A stretch of DNA of 13,002 nt from Planctomycetaceae bacterium (lineage in GTDB: Bacteria; Planctomycetota; Planctomycetia; Pirellulales; Thermoguttaceae). This document shows, in pieces, positions 1-6,514 of this stretch. The position numbers and the translations under genes were made by a program. The number at the start of each line of letters is the position of its first letter. Position 1 is the stretch's first letter. The stretch lies in assembly GCA_003532715.1 (NCBI GenBank), contig DOEZ01000095.1, positions 1 through 13,002 on the forward strand. Reading direction: 5' to 3'. The notes beneath the pieces are model-generated. The model searched no databases, had not been told where the DNA came from, and saw nothing but the letters and a program-made list of their open reading frames with translations.

Positions 1-30
1 CGTAAAACAAACTTCAAACTACTGTAATAG

Positions 31-74
31 ACACTAATCTTGATAATTAGCGACGATTAGCGAAGATCAGTGTT
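31..74. repeat. 10-nt periodic repeat inside an inverted repeat
   Basis: Three consecutive decamers AATTAGCGAC, GATTAGCGAA and GATCAGTGTT (45-54, 55-64, 65-74) share the core ATTAGCG / ATCAGTG. The outer arms ACACTAATCT (31-40) and AGATCAGTGT (64-73) are inverted repeats with one mismatch in ten. Its layout resembles the decamer array at 4211-4240, so both may belong to one class of dispersed intergenic element. That class assignment is inference from remembered planctomycete genomes. Confidence 0.5.
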
Positions 75-100
75 CCTAAATTCCTCTTCGCTTCAAGCAT

Positions 101-131
101 GTGGGACTGTCGCGACCTCGACCCACCCTAC
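101..131 (-). repeat. GTAGGGTGGG-type dispersed repeat fragment
   Basis: Read on the minus strand the segment begins CGTAGGGTGGGTCGAGG and closes with CCCAC. The ends GTGGG (101-105) and CCCAC (122-126) can pair around the self-complementary octamer GTCGCGAC (109-116). The TAGGGTGGG core recurs at 1738-1765 in this window. I recall such elements as frequent between genes of Pirellula-like planctomycetes; a genome-wide count would settle it. Confidence 0.4.
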
Positions 132-186
132 GTGAATAATCCGGCCCCCAACCAAACCCGACTGCGGGGGGTTACCTCGCCAACGA

Positions 187-215
187 TTGTCGTCTCCGTG
201 GCGCGATGATAAGAT
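187..215 (+). promoter_or_regulatory. Candidate sigma-70 promoter for first amidohydrolase
   Basis: TTGTCG (187-192, four of six consensus bases) is followed after exactly 17 bases by TAAGAT (210-215, four of six). It would start transcription near 222, giving a leader of about 118 bases. This was found by eye only. It lies downstream of both repeat elements and upstream of the Shine-Dalgarno GGGAG at 327-331. Confidence 0.3.
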
Positions 216-339
216 ATTGGGTAAGTCGTTCCCCGCCCAGTCGTCGACGACCCGCGGATTCGCCGACTGAGCATCCTGACGATTTCGGTGGTTCGGGCAC
301 TTCGATGAAGTCGTTCTTCCTTCCCTGGGAGCCGTTATA

Positions 340-1728
340 ATGCACCATTCTCTCAGATTGTCTCTCGCAATCCTGTTTTTTCTTCCCGCTTTGTCGGCAA
401 ATGCCGGCGACGTGAAAGACACGGAGGTCTACGCCCGCCTCAAGGCAAGCCTCGACGCCGTTCCGGCCATCGACACGCACAGCCATCTGCGCGGTCCGAG
501 TGACATTCAGCGCGCCATCCCGCGCGACCCGAACAGCCAAAGGCCCCTTCACTCCGTTTTGAGTTGGGTGTGGACGCGCAGCTACTACACGTGGGCGCAT
601 CCGTTGCCGCCATGGCCCAAGGACGACTACTTCGAGACGTGGTGGACGGCCGCGCAAAAGGACTTCGACAACTCGCGAGCCCGATCGGCCTATCGATCGC
701 TTCTGCCCATCTTCAGCGATCTCTACGGCGTTGATTTCGAGACCCTTACGGTCGAGCAGGCGAAAGAACTCAATGCGAGAATGGAGAAAAACTACGTCGA
801 TCCCGACTGGCCCGAGGAGGTAATCGTCAAGCGGGCAAACGTCGAGCTCATGGTGATCGATTCGTTCATCAGACCCATGCAGGTCCGCGACCATTTCCCG
901 TTCACCGTTTCGGTGTGTAACGTCAAGTGGTACATCAACGGCTTTCATCCGTCGGAGTTCAAATCGGGAAAGGGACCGGATCCCTATGAATTCGCCAAGC
1001 ATCATAACCTGCCCGTTGAATCGCTCGACGACTATGTGGCCGTGCTCGATCGGATCATTGCCGAGGCGAAGAAGGCGGGAGCCGTCGGCCTAAAATCGCC
1101 GATCGCCTACGACCGCACACTGCAATTCGATTGGGTTCCGAAGGAGCGAGCCGAACAAGCGTTCGGCAAGCCGAGCAGCCAGCTCACGCCGGCCCAAATC
1201 AAGGATTTTCAGGACTACATTTTCTGGCAAACGGCCGTCTTGGCCGCCAAGCACGATTTGCCGTTCCAGATTCACACGGGTCACGCCCTCATCCCGGGCT
1301 CGAACCCCATGAACCTGGTGAACGTGATTCAAGGCAACCCCCGAACCAAGTTCGTCCTCTTCCACGGCGGTTTCCCCTGGGTGGGCGAGTCGGGCATGAT
1401 CGCCCTGAAGTACCCAAACGTCTATCTCGATTCCGTCTGGATGCCTACGCTCAGCTACACGATGGGCAAGCGGGCGTTCAAGGAATGGCTCGACATGTTC
1501 TCGTCGAACCGCATCATGTGGGGGAGCGACATGGCGACCGTCGAGGGCACGTACGGCGCGACGGTCTACGCCCGACAGTGCATCACCGAGGCATTGGCCG
1601 AAAAGGTCGTCGCCAAGGAACTGCGCGAGGAGGACGCCCTGCGGATCGGCCGGCAGATACTTCGAGAAAACGCCTTGGAGGTATACCCGGCGCTCCGCGA
1701 CCGAGTCAAAAAGTCAACCGACCAATGA
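340..1728 (+). CDS. Exported amidohydrolase (Amidohydro_2-like), copy 1
   Basis: A 462-residue metal-dependent hydrolase of the amidohydrolase superfamily; the substrate cannot be told from sequence. A signal peptide occupies residues 1-22 (hydrophobic core LAILFFLPALSA, likely cleavage after ANA), so the enzyme is probably periplasmic. Candidate metal and active-site residues are the strand-1 HxH pair H47/H49 in IDTHSH, K252 in VGLKSPIAY, H312 in FQIHTGH, H342 in LFHGGFPW and D397 in MWGSD, in the order expected for a TIM-barrel amidohydrolase. The ATG at 340 has GGGAG eight bases upstream, and starting there gives a clean signal peptide. The downstream gene at 1992 is a close paralogue, so this is a tandem duplication. 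The Amidohydro_2/FluG-like assignment rests on the VGLK-AY and IHTGH pattern; exact specificity is open. Confidence 0.85.
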   Translation: MHHSLRLSLAILFFLPALSANAGDVKDTEVYARLKASLDAVPAIDTHSHLRGPSDIQRAIPRDPNSQRPLHSVLSWVWTRSYYTWAHPLPPWPKDDYFETWWTAAQKDFDNSRARSAYRSLLPIFSDLYGVDFETLTVEQAKELNARMEKNYVDPDWPEEVIVKRANVELMVIDSFIRPMQVRDHFPFTVSVCNVKWYINGFHPSEFKSGKGPDPYEFAKHHNLPVESLDDYVAVLDRIIAEAKKAGAVGLKSPIAYDRTLQFDWVPKERAEQAFGKPSSQLTPAQIKDFQDYIFWQTAVLAAKHDLPFQIHTGHALIPGSNPMNLVNVIQGNPRTKFVLFHGGFPWVGESGMIALKYPNVYLDSVWMPTLSYTMGKRAFKEWLDMFSSNRIMWGSDMATVEGTYGATVYARQCITEALAEKVVAKELREEDALRIGRQILRENALEVYPALRDRVKKSTDQ

Positions 1729-1734
1729 ATATTC

Positions 1735-1770
1735 CTGTAGGGTGGGGCGATTCTGTAGGGTGGGGCGATT
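1735..1770 (+). repeat. Two tandem copies of an 18-bp repeat
   Basis: CTGTAGGGTGGGGCGATT occurs at 1735-1752 and again, identically and without a gap, at 1753-1770, just after the stop of the first amidohydrolase. The second copy forms the start of the left arm of the long inverted repeat at 1759-1831. The TAGGGTGGG core also appears on the minus strand near 120-131. Confidence 0.85.
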
Positions 1771-1831
1771 GCAGCGAGCCTTGCCAGAAAAGCATGAACC
1801 CAACGAAAAGACTCGCTGCAATCGCCCCACC
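1759..1831. repeat. Perfect 20-bp inverted repeat, large hairpin
   Basis: Left arm 1759-1778 and right arm 1812-1831 are perfectly complementary over 20 bases (left arm GGTGGGGCGATTGC followed by AGCGAG) with a 33-base loop. In RNA this would be a very stable stem and could end transcription of the first amidohydrolase gene or protect its 3' end, though no clear T-tract follows. The form resembles a small non-coding mobile unit (MITE- or REP-like) without a gene of its own. This interpretation is inference; the arms themselves are read directly. Confidence 0.75.
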
Positions 1832-1957
1832 TTACCCGTTACGCCGCCTTCCATAACAAGAACTCAGCGAGCCTTGCCAAAAAAACATGAATCTCATGAA
1901 AAAACTCGCTGCAATCGCCCCACCTGACCTGTGACACCGCCTTCCGCAACAAGAACT
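1772..1957 (+). repeat. Two tandem copies of a 93-bp direct repeat
   Basis: Unit 1 covers 1772-1864 and unit 2 covers 1865-1957. Each begins CAGCGAGCCTTGCC, carries CTCGCTGCAATCGCCCCACC in the middle and ends ACAAGAACT. The copies differ at scattered positions, for example AGAAAAGCATG against AAAAAAACATG. Each unit has its own AGCGAG/CTCGCT stem. The exact 93-base period suggests slippage or unequal crossing-over on an inserted repeat. No coding role is apparent, although it can be read open in some frames. Confidence 0.8.
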
Positions 1958-1991
1958 CAATAGTAAGACGTTTTTCCCCAGGAGTGAAAAA

Positions 1992-3389
1992 ATGCGAATT
2001 TCTGCCCGATGGCCTCTGTTGATTCTTGCTCTGCTGTTGACGTCCGCCGTGTCGGCCCGCGCCGGCGACGTCAAGGACACCGACGTCTACGCCCGTCTCA
2101 AGGCGAGCCTCGACGCGGTGCCGGCCATCGATACTCACAGCCATCTCGGCGGCCCGGGGCACATCAAGCTCGCCTTGGAGCGAGACTTCCGCGGCGAGGA
2201 TCCGAAGGACTGCGCCCTGAGCCGTCTGTGGATGCGCAGCTACTTCACCTGGGGCCACGGGCTGGCCCCCTGGCCCGCCGACGATCGTTTCGAGACGTGG
2301 TGGAACGCCGCGCAAAGGGATTTCGACAACTCGCGGGCCCGATCGGCCTATCGCGCCATGCTGCCGATCTTCGAGGACCTCTACGGCGTCGATTTCGAGA
2401 CGCTCACCGTCGATCAGGCAAAGGAACTCAACGCGCGGATGGAGAAGAACTACGAAAACCCCGAATTGGCCGAAGAGGTGCTCGTCAAGCGCGCGAACAC
2501 CGAACTCATGCTGATCGACTCGTTCGTCATGCCGTTGCACGTCGGCGATCATTTCCCGTTCATGGCCTCCGTGTGCAACGTGCGATGGTACATCAACGGC
2601 TTTCATCCGTCGGAGTTCGCCAATCGAGCCAACGCCGATCCGTATGCGTTCGCCAAACACCACGACCTGCCGGTCAATACGCTCGACGACTACGTGGCCG
2701 TGCTCGATCGGATCATGGCCGAGGCGAAGGCCACCGGGGCCGTCTGCCTCAAGAGCCAAATCGCCTACGACCGGACCTTGGACGTCGCATGGGTGCCCAA
2801 GGAGCGCGCCGAACAGGTCTTCGGCAAACCGCGCGCCGAACTCAACCCGGGCCAAATCAAGGAGTTCCAGGACTATATCTTCTGGCGGCTTGCCGAGCTG
2901 TCGGCCAAGCACGAATTGCCGTTCCAGATTCACACGGGCCACGCGCGCATCCCCGGCTCGAACCCGATGAATCTGGTCAACCTCATCCACGGCAACCCGC
3001 GTACCCGGTTTATCCTATTTCACGGTGGGTTTCCGTGGGTGGGCGAATCGGGCATGATCGCCCTGAAATACCCAAATGTCTACCTCGATTCGGTCTGGAT
3101 GCCCACGCTGAGCTATACTATGGGGAAGCGGGCGTTCAAAGAATGGCTCGACATGTTCTCCTCAAACCGTATTATGTGGGGAAGCGATTTGTTCACGCTC
3201 GAGGGGAGCTATGGCACGACCATGTACGCCCGGCAGTGCATCACCGAGGCGTTGGCCGAAAAAGTCCTCGACAAGGAGCTTCGCGAGGAGGACGCCTTGC
3301 GAATCGGGCGGCAGATTTTGCGTGAAAACGCCCTGGAGGCGATTCCGCTGCTTCGCAACCATCTCAAGGGGGGGGCGGAGAAGCAATAG
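1992..3389 (+). CDS. Exported amidohydrolase (Amidohydro_2-like), copy 2
   Basis: A 465-residue paralogue of the protein encoded at 340-1728, nearly co-linear with it. A signal peptide covers residues 1-24 (LLILALLLTSAV core, likely cleavage after SARA), so it is probably exported. The same candidate catalytic residues are kept: H49/H51, K254, H314, H344 and D399. The ATG at 1992 has AGGAG seven bases upstream (1980-1984). From L342 to D399 it matches copy 1 in 58 consecutive residues, whereas the region after the first HxH differs considerably (for example GGPGHIKLALERDF against RGPSDIQRAIPRDP), so the copies may differ in substrate. The superoxide dismutase gene follows after 34 bases and is probably co-transcribed. 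Substrate and reaction are unknown. Confidence 0.85.
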   Translation: MRISARWPLLILALLLTSAVSARAGDVKDTDVYARLKASLDAVPAIDTHSHLGGPGHIKLALERDFRGEDPKDCALSRLWMRSYFTWGHGLAPWPADDRFETWWNAAQRDFDNSRARSAYRAMLPIFEDLYGVDFETLTVDQAKELNARMEKNYENPELAEEVLVKRANTELMLIDSFVMPLHVGDHFPFMASVCNVRWYINGFHPSEFANRANADPYAFAKHHDLPVNTLDDYVAVLDRIMAEAKATGAVCLKSQIAYDRTLDVAWVPKERAEQVFGKPRAELNPGQIKEFQDYIFWRLAELSAKHELPFQIHTGHARIPGSNPMNLVNLIHGNPRTRFILFHGGFPWVGESGMIALKYPNVYLDSVWMPTLSYTMGKRAFKEWLDMFSSNRIMWGSDLFTLEGSYGTTMYARQCITEALAEKVLDKELREEDALRIGRQILRENALEAIPLLRNHLKGGAEKQ

Positions 3390-3423
3390 TCGGCTTTGTC
3401 CACTTTCCATCGGAGGAACTTCC

Positions 3424-4149
3424 ATGAAACGACGTCAGTTTCTCGCGCGGTCGTTGTCCGTTGGGGCCGGAGTGCTCGTTGGTCGTGACCTCCTGGCCGC
3501 AAACCTTCAAACCGTTCAAACCATTCCAGCCGTTCAAACACAAGGAGATGCCAAGATGTCATTTTCCCAACCGCCGCTGCCCTTCGCGATGGACGCCATG
3601 AAGCCGTTCCTTTCCGAGGAGCAACTCACGTTTCACTACGGCAAGCATCACGCGGCCTATTTCAAGAACCTCAACGGTCTGGTCGAGGGGAAGCCGGAAG
3701 CGTCGCTTTCGCTCCGCGAGGTGGTCGTCGGCGCGGCTCCCGGCCCGATCTTCAACAACGCCGCGCAGGCGTGGAACCACAGCTTCTACTGGGATTGCAT
3801 TTCGCCCGACGGCGGCGGAGAGCCAAAGGGCGAATTGGCCGCGGCGATCGATCGCGACTTCGGCAGCCTCGCCGCCATGCGAAAGGAAATGTCCGACGCG
3901 GCCGTCAAGCTGTTCGGCTCCGGCTGGGCCTGGCTGGCGGCCGACAAACAGGGCAAGCTCGAAATCATGTCGCTGGGCAACGCCGACACCCCGCTGAAAC
4001 ACGGCAAGGAGCCCGTGCTCACCATCGACGTCTGGGAACACGCCTACTACGTCGACTACCGCAACGACCGGGCGAAATACGTTGAAGGTTTCTGGGACGT
4101 CGTCAACTGGGACTTCGCCGCGAAATGCTACGCCGCCGCGACTAAGTAG
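3424..4149 (+). CDS. sodB: Fe-type superoxide dismutase with Tat signal
   Basis: Converts superoxide to oxygen and hydrogen peroxide. The 241-residue product has an N-terminal twin-arginine signal (KRRQFLARS followed by a small, weakly hydrophobic stretch to about residue 26), a linker of VQT-like triplets (28-39), then a complete SOD of about 197 residues. Metal ligands equivalent to E. coli SodB H26, H73, D156 and H160 are H71 (HYGKHH), H119 (WNHSFYW), D202 and H206 (DVWEHAYY). FNNAAQAWNH and FGSGWAWL fit the iron type rather than the manganese type. GGAGG lies seven bases before the ATG at 3424. A second ATG at 3556 (residue 45) has AAGGAG eight bases upstream and begins MSFSQP, exactly where cytosolic SodB proteins begin, so two forms are possible. 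It follows an exported amidohydrolase gene by 34 bases. Confidence 0.92.
   Translation: MKRRQFLARSLSVGAGVLVGRDLLAANLQTVQTIPAVQTQGDAKMSFSQPPLPFAMDAMKPFLSEEQLTFHYGKHHAAYFKNLNGLVEGKPEASLSLREVVVGAAPGPIFNNAAQAWNHSFYWDCISPDGGGEPKGELAAAIDRDFGSLAAMRKEMSDAAVKLFGSGWAWLAADKQGKLEIMSLGNADTPLKHGKEPVLTIDVWEHAYYVDYRNDRAKYVEGFWDVVNWDFAAKCYAAATK
3505..3540 (+). repeat. In-frame 9-nt tandem repeat (four units)
   Basis: Units CTTCAAACC, GTTCAAACC, ATTCCAGCC and GTTCAAACA follow one another without gaps and in frame, encoding LQT-VQT-IPA-VQT. They form the linker between the Tat signal and the SOD domain. Such a short array could change length by slippage without breaking the frame. Confidence 0.75.
3542..3558 (+). 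promoter_or_regulatory. Internal ribosome binding site and second SOD start
   Basis: AAGGAG at 3542-3547 is spaced eight bases from the ATG at 3556. Translation from here would give a 197-residue protein starting MSFSQPPLP, matching the usual cytosolic SodB start (E. coli MSFELPALP). It is at least as good a site as the one at 3412-3416 that serves the Tat-bearing form. Whether both are used is inference. Confidence 0.55.
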
Positions 4150-4150
4150 G

Positions 4151-4174
4151 CATCGCGCCGAAGACTTCGCGATG
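4151..4174 (+). terminator. Hairpin directly after the SOD stop codon
   Basis: CATCGCG (4151-4157) and CGCGATG (4168-4174) pair perfectly around a ten-base loop, one base after the TAG stop. No T-tract follows, so it is not a classic intrinsic terminator; it may be an mRNA 3'-end stabiliser or part of a factor-dependent terminator. Confidence 0.35.
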
Positions 4175-4210
4175 AACCGCATGAGCGTAATCCGCTGCCC
4201 GGAAGGGAAC

Positions 4211-4260
4211 CGCGGATGAACGCGGATGCACGCAGATTTGTTTCTGTTTTCATTCGTGGT
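4211..4260. repeat. Decamer array and ATTCGTGGTT tail, dispersed repeat
   Basis: Three consecutive decamers CGCGGATGAA, CGCGGATGCA and CGCAGATTTG (4211-4240) are followed by ATTCGTGGTT (4252-4261). I recall arrays of GATGAACGCGGAT and inverted ACCACGAAT sequences as widespread intergenic repeats in planctomycetes and some other phyla. This copy lies in the 264-base spacer between the SOD gene and the next secreted-protein gene. The rest of the spacer holds a pyrimidine-rich stretch (4316-4340) and nothing else I can name. Confidence 0.5.
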
Positions 4261-4413
4261 TCAAGAAAGAGTGCCCTTTGTAACTTGGGTGCGTCACGGA
4301 GTTATTCATAAGTTCGTTTTTCCCTTTCCCCTTTTTCCGAACCGTCCGAACCAAAAAGTCTATCCAACCAACGTATTACGGTTTTTCGACCCTTCCTGAA
4401 AGGAGCGTGACTC

Positions 4414-6105
4414 GTGAGAAAGCTATTGTGTTTCGCGGCTTGTGCGGCCCTGCTGGCGGCCGCCCTGGCGCCGGCGGTGGCGCGGGCCGACGACGCCCCG
4501 GCCATCAAACCCGTGCTCGTCGTCTCGCTGGCCGGCTATGACCGGATGATCGAGGACTTCCAGACGATGGGCGAGCTAACCGATCGGCCCTATCTGGCCG
4601 CCGGAGTCGAAGGCATCATGGCCCTGGCGACGCATGGTCGAGGGCTGGCCGGGCTCGACAAGAGCCGGCCGTGGGGCGTGCTGGTCGCCACCGACGGCCA
4701 TGCCATCGGCGGATGCATGTTCATGCCCGTCACCGATCTCGACAAGCTGATGGGCATCGCCAAACTGGCCGCCAAGGACAAACTCGCCAAGGGCGACAAC
4801 GGAATCTGGTCGCTCGAAACGCCCGACAAGACGCTCTACGTGCAAGAGACGCATAAGGGCTGGGCGTTCGTGGTCGACAACAAGGACCTGTTTCGCTACA
4901 TGCCCGAAAACCCCGTCAAAATGCTCCAGGGCCTGAACCACCGATACGACATGGCCGTGCGTTTCCACGCGGGCAACGTGCCCGAGGAAATCCGCAAGAC
5001 GATGTGCGCCGAGATGGAAAAGAAGCTCGCGAAGATGGCCGAGCGGCACCAGAAGCGGCACAAGGGCTGTCGCCCGATGGACAAGGAGATGGCCGAACAC
5101 GTGCGCAATGAGCTGCGCAAGGCGGGCGCCGACCTTGACCAGGTCACGCTTGGAATGAAACTCGACAACGATCTGCACCAGGGAGTCGTCGAAATCAGCA
5201 TGGTGGCGAAGGAAGGCACGAAGACGGCCGCCGAACTGGCGAAACTCGGCCAGACGCGAACCCGCTTCGGTGGATTCGAGCTGCCCGAGCAGGCCGTCAC
5301 GGCTCGGGGCACCGGTCAGTGCCAAGGTCCGCCGGCCAAGCATCTCGATGCCATGGTCGAGAAGATGCGAGCCCGGGCGAATGAGAAGATCGAGAAGAAG
5401 TGCAAGGACGACCAGCAGAAGAAGGTCGCCCGCGAGATCGTCGATCTGTTGCTCGACGTAATGAAGAACACGGCGGCTTCCGGCCGGAACGACGGCGCGA
5501 TGGCCTTGTCGCTCGACGAGGACGCGGTGACGCTGATCGCCGGCCGATACGTCTCCGACGGGCCGAAGCTCGAAAAGGCGGTCAAACTGGCCGTCGGCGA
5601 GCTTCGCAAGAAGTGTCCGGATCGCGTCGACAAAATCGTCACGCTCGACGCCGATCAGTATCATCGCGTGAACCTTCATGTCGCGACGCTGCCGGTCACC
5701 GAGAAGTGCCCCAAACAGAAGCAGGCCGTCGCGGCGGTGGGCGAGGATCTGCAAATCGTCGTCGGGTTCGGCCGCAACGCGGTCTATCTGGCCGCCGGAC
5801 GCGACGCGATGGTGTCGCTCAAGCAGGCCATCGCCCGCTCGTGGATGAACCAGCGATACACGGTTCCGCCGATGGAGGTGACCGTCGATTTGGGCGACGT
5901 GGCTGAGTATGTCGAGGACTTCGGACCGCCCAAGTGCCAAGCCAAGGCGGACAAAGCCGACGATATTCTTGAGCGGGCTTACGGTCGCGACAAGGTCCGC
6001 ATGACGGTCCTGCCGATCGATCGCGGCGTCGTGTTCCGCATGGAACTCGACGAAGGCGCGCTTCGCCTGATGGGCGAGATGAAGCCGGGCAAGTGGCATA
6101 AGTAG
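4414..6105 (+). CDS. Secreted protein of unknown function
   Basis: A 563-residue protein with a signal peptide of about 25 residues (core AACAALLAAALAPAV, likely cleavage after ARA), so probably exported. The mature N-terminus carries LVVSLAGYDRMIEDF and then GLDKSRPWGVLVATDG, FMPVTDLDKLM and GWAFVVDNKD. These resemble, from memory, a planctomycete-restricted family of paralogous secreted proteins of unknown function. The centre is rich in Lys, Arg, Met and Cys with likely helical stretches (MEKKLAKMAERHQKRHKG, KMRARANEKIEKKCK), and the C-terminal part again alternates predicted strands and helices. No enzyme motif is visible. The GTG start at 4414 has AGGAG eight bases upstream and gives the intact signal peptide. 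It appears to be a single-gene unit ending at a terminator-like hairpin. Function cannot be assigned. Confidence 0.75.
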   Translation: MRKLLCFAACAALLAAALAPAVARADDAPAIKPVLVVSLAGYDRMIEDFQTMGELTDRPYLAAGVEGIMALATHGRGLAGLDKSRPWGVLVATDGHAIGGCMFMPVTDLDKLMGIAKLAAKDKLAKGDNGIWSLETPDKTLYVQETHKGWAFVVDNKDLFRYMPENPVKMLQGLNHRYDMAVRFHAGNVPEEIRKTMCAEMEKKLAKMAERHQKRHKGCRPMDKEMAEHVRNELRKAGADLDQVTLGMKLDNDLHQGVVEISMVAKEGTKTAAELAKLGQTRTRFGGFELPEQAVTARGTGQCQGPPAKHLDAMVEKMRARANEKIEKKCKDDQQKKVAREIVDLLLDVMKNTAASGRNDGAMALSLDEDAVTLIAGRYVSDGPKLEKAVKLAVGELRKKCPDRVDKIVTLDADQYHRVNLHVATLPVTEKCPKQKQAVAAVGEDLQIVVGFGRNAVYLAAGRDAMVSLKQAIARSWMNQRYTVPPMEVTVDLGDVAEYVEDFGPPKCQAKADKADDILERAYGRDKVRMTVLPIDRGVVFRMELDEGALRLMGEMKPGKWHK

Positions 6106-6200
6106 CCGAACGAGAAACCTCATCATTTCTCGAAACCGAACCGCGACCGTAAGGGAGCGGCCATGCAAGCGACCCCTGCATCGTCGAAGGCCGGCCACCA

Positions 6201-6238
6201 CCGACCATTCGACCGATGCGGGGGTCGGCTTTTCTTTG
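6201..6238 (+). terminator. Probable intrinsic terminator
   Basis: CCGACC (6201-6206) can pair with GGTCGG (6223-6228), or a tighter CGACC (6210-6214) with GGTCG (6223-6227) around an eight-base loop. CTTTTCTTT follows immediately. It lies about 100 bases after the stop at 6105 and before the next promoter, a fitting place to end transcription of the secreted-protein gene. Confidence 0.5.
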
Positions 6239-6277
6239 AAACAAGCCTTTTTGCCGGTGGGACGCTCTTTGCACCGA

Positions 6278-6305
6278 TTGACAAATCGCCTCGACCCGCT
6301 ACCCT
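6278..6305 (+). promoter_or_regulatory. Candidate promoter for small ORF and UbiD gene
   Basis: A perfect TTGACA (6278-6283) stands 16 bases before TACCCT (6300-6305), which keeps the first, second and last bases of the -10 consensus. Transcription would begin near 6312, just ahead of the ATG at 6321 of a 12-codon leader frame. It lies between a terminator-like hairpin and the small basic gene. Confidence 0.45.
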
Positions 6306-6320
6306 AAGAGATAGGGATTG

Positions 6321-6359
6321 ATGAATACCTCTGTCTCCATTCTCGGTGAAACATCATGA
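6321..6359 (+). CDS. Possible 12-residue leader peptide
   Basis: ATG at 6321 opens a frame encoding MNTSVSILGETS and ends in a TGA at 6357-6359 that overlaps the ATG of the next small gene (ATGA at 6356-6359). That overlap is the classic geometry of translational coupling. An AGGG at 6313-6316 is close but spaced only four bases. It could be chance; the support is the overlap and its position right after the candidate transcription start. Confidence 0.25.
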   Translation: MNTSVSILGETS

Positions 6360-6487
6360 CCAAGGGTAATGGCTCGGCACGAAAGACGCAGCGGATCGTC
6401 CGCACTCCGGCGACCAAGTTCGGCCACATACAGAAGAAGGCCCGCGTGATCGCCCCCGCCAAACGAACCGCCGGCAAGAAGCATTGA
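6356..6487 (+). CDS. 43-residue strongly basic small protein
   Basis: The product has 8 Lys, 5 Arg and 2 His among 43 residues and no Asp or Glu at all, so its pI must be extreme. It begins MTKGNGSARKTQRIVR and ends RTAGKKH; Ala, Thr and Gly fill the rest. By my count 33 of 42 sense codons after the start end in G or C, like neighbouring real genes. A weak GGTGA lies six bases upstream, and the ATG overlaps the stop of a 12-codon leader. The UbiD-family gene starts 27 bases downstream, so both are probably on one transcript. Composition suggests nucleic-acid or ribosome binding (inference). It is not the small basic TIGR04137-type protein I know from this superphylum, and I do not recognise the family. 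Confidence 0.5.
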   Translation: MTKGNGSARKTQRIVRTPATKFGHIQKKARVIAPAKRTAGKKH

Positions 6488-6514
6488 CGTTTCCGAGATA
6501 ACCAAGGCCGCGCG

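Larger units (their letters stand above)
1..339. other. Non-coding leader before first amidohydrolase
   Basis: No convincing gene lies here; an open frame on the minus strand runs antisense into the amidohydrolase and is judged spurious. The stretch holds a 10-nt periodic repeat (45-74) bracketed by a near-perfect inverted repeat, a GTAGGGTGGG-type repeat fragment on the minus strand (about 101-131) and a candidate promoter (187-215). Any upstream gene ends before base 1. Confidence 0.6.

Noticed and set aside
336..341. TATAAT at the start codon of the first amidohydrolase
   Set aside because: It overlaps the ATG itself, so a transcript from it would lack the start codon; no -35 box was found at the right distance.
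93..422. 109-codon frame on the minus strand
   Set aside because: It overlaps the signal peptide region of the first amidohydrolase antisense, has low-complexity charged composition and no family resemblance.
1131..1927. Overlapping plus-strand frames through the end of the first amidohydrolase and the repeats
   Set aside because: They are frame-shifted shadows continuing into repeat DNA; the composition is Arg/Gly/Pro-rich without motifs.
4576..6201. Long antisense frame of 541 codons opposite the secreted-protein gene
   Set aside because: High-GC third positions keep the opposite strand open; the sense frame has a signal peptide and a good ribosome binding site, whereas the antisense product is a Leu/His/Arg/Asp-rich shadow.
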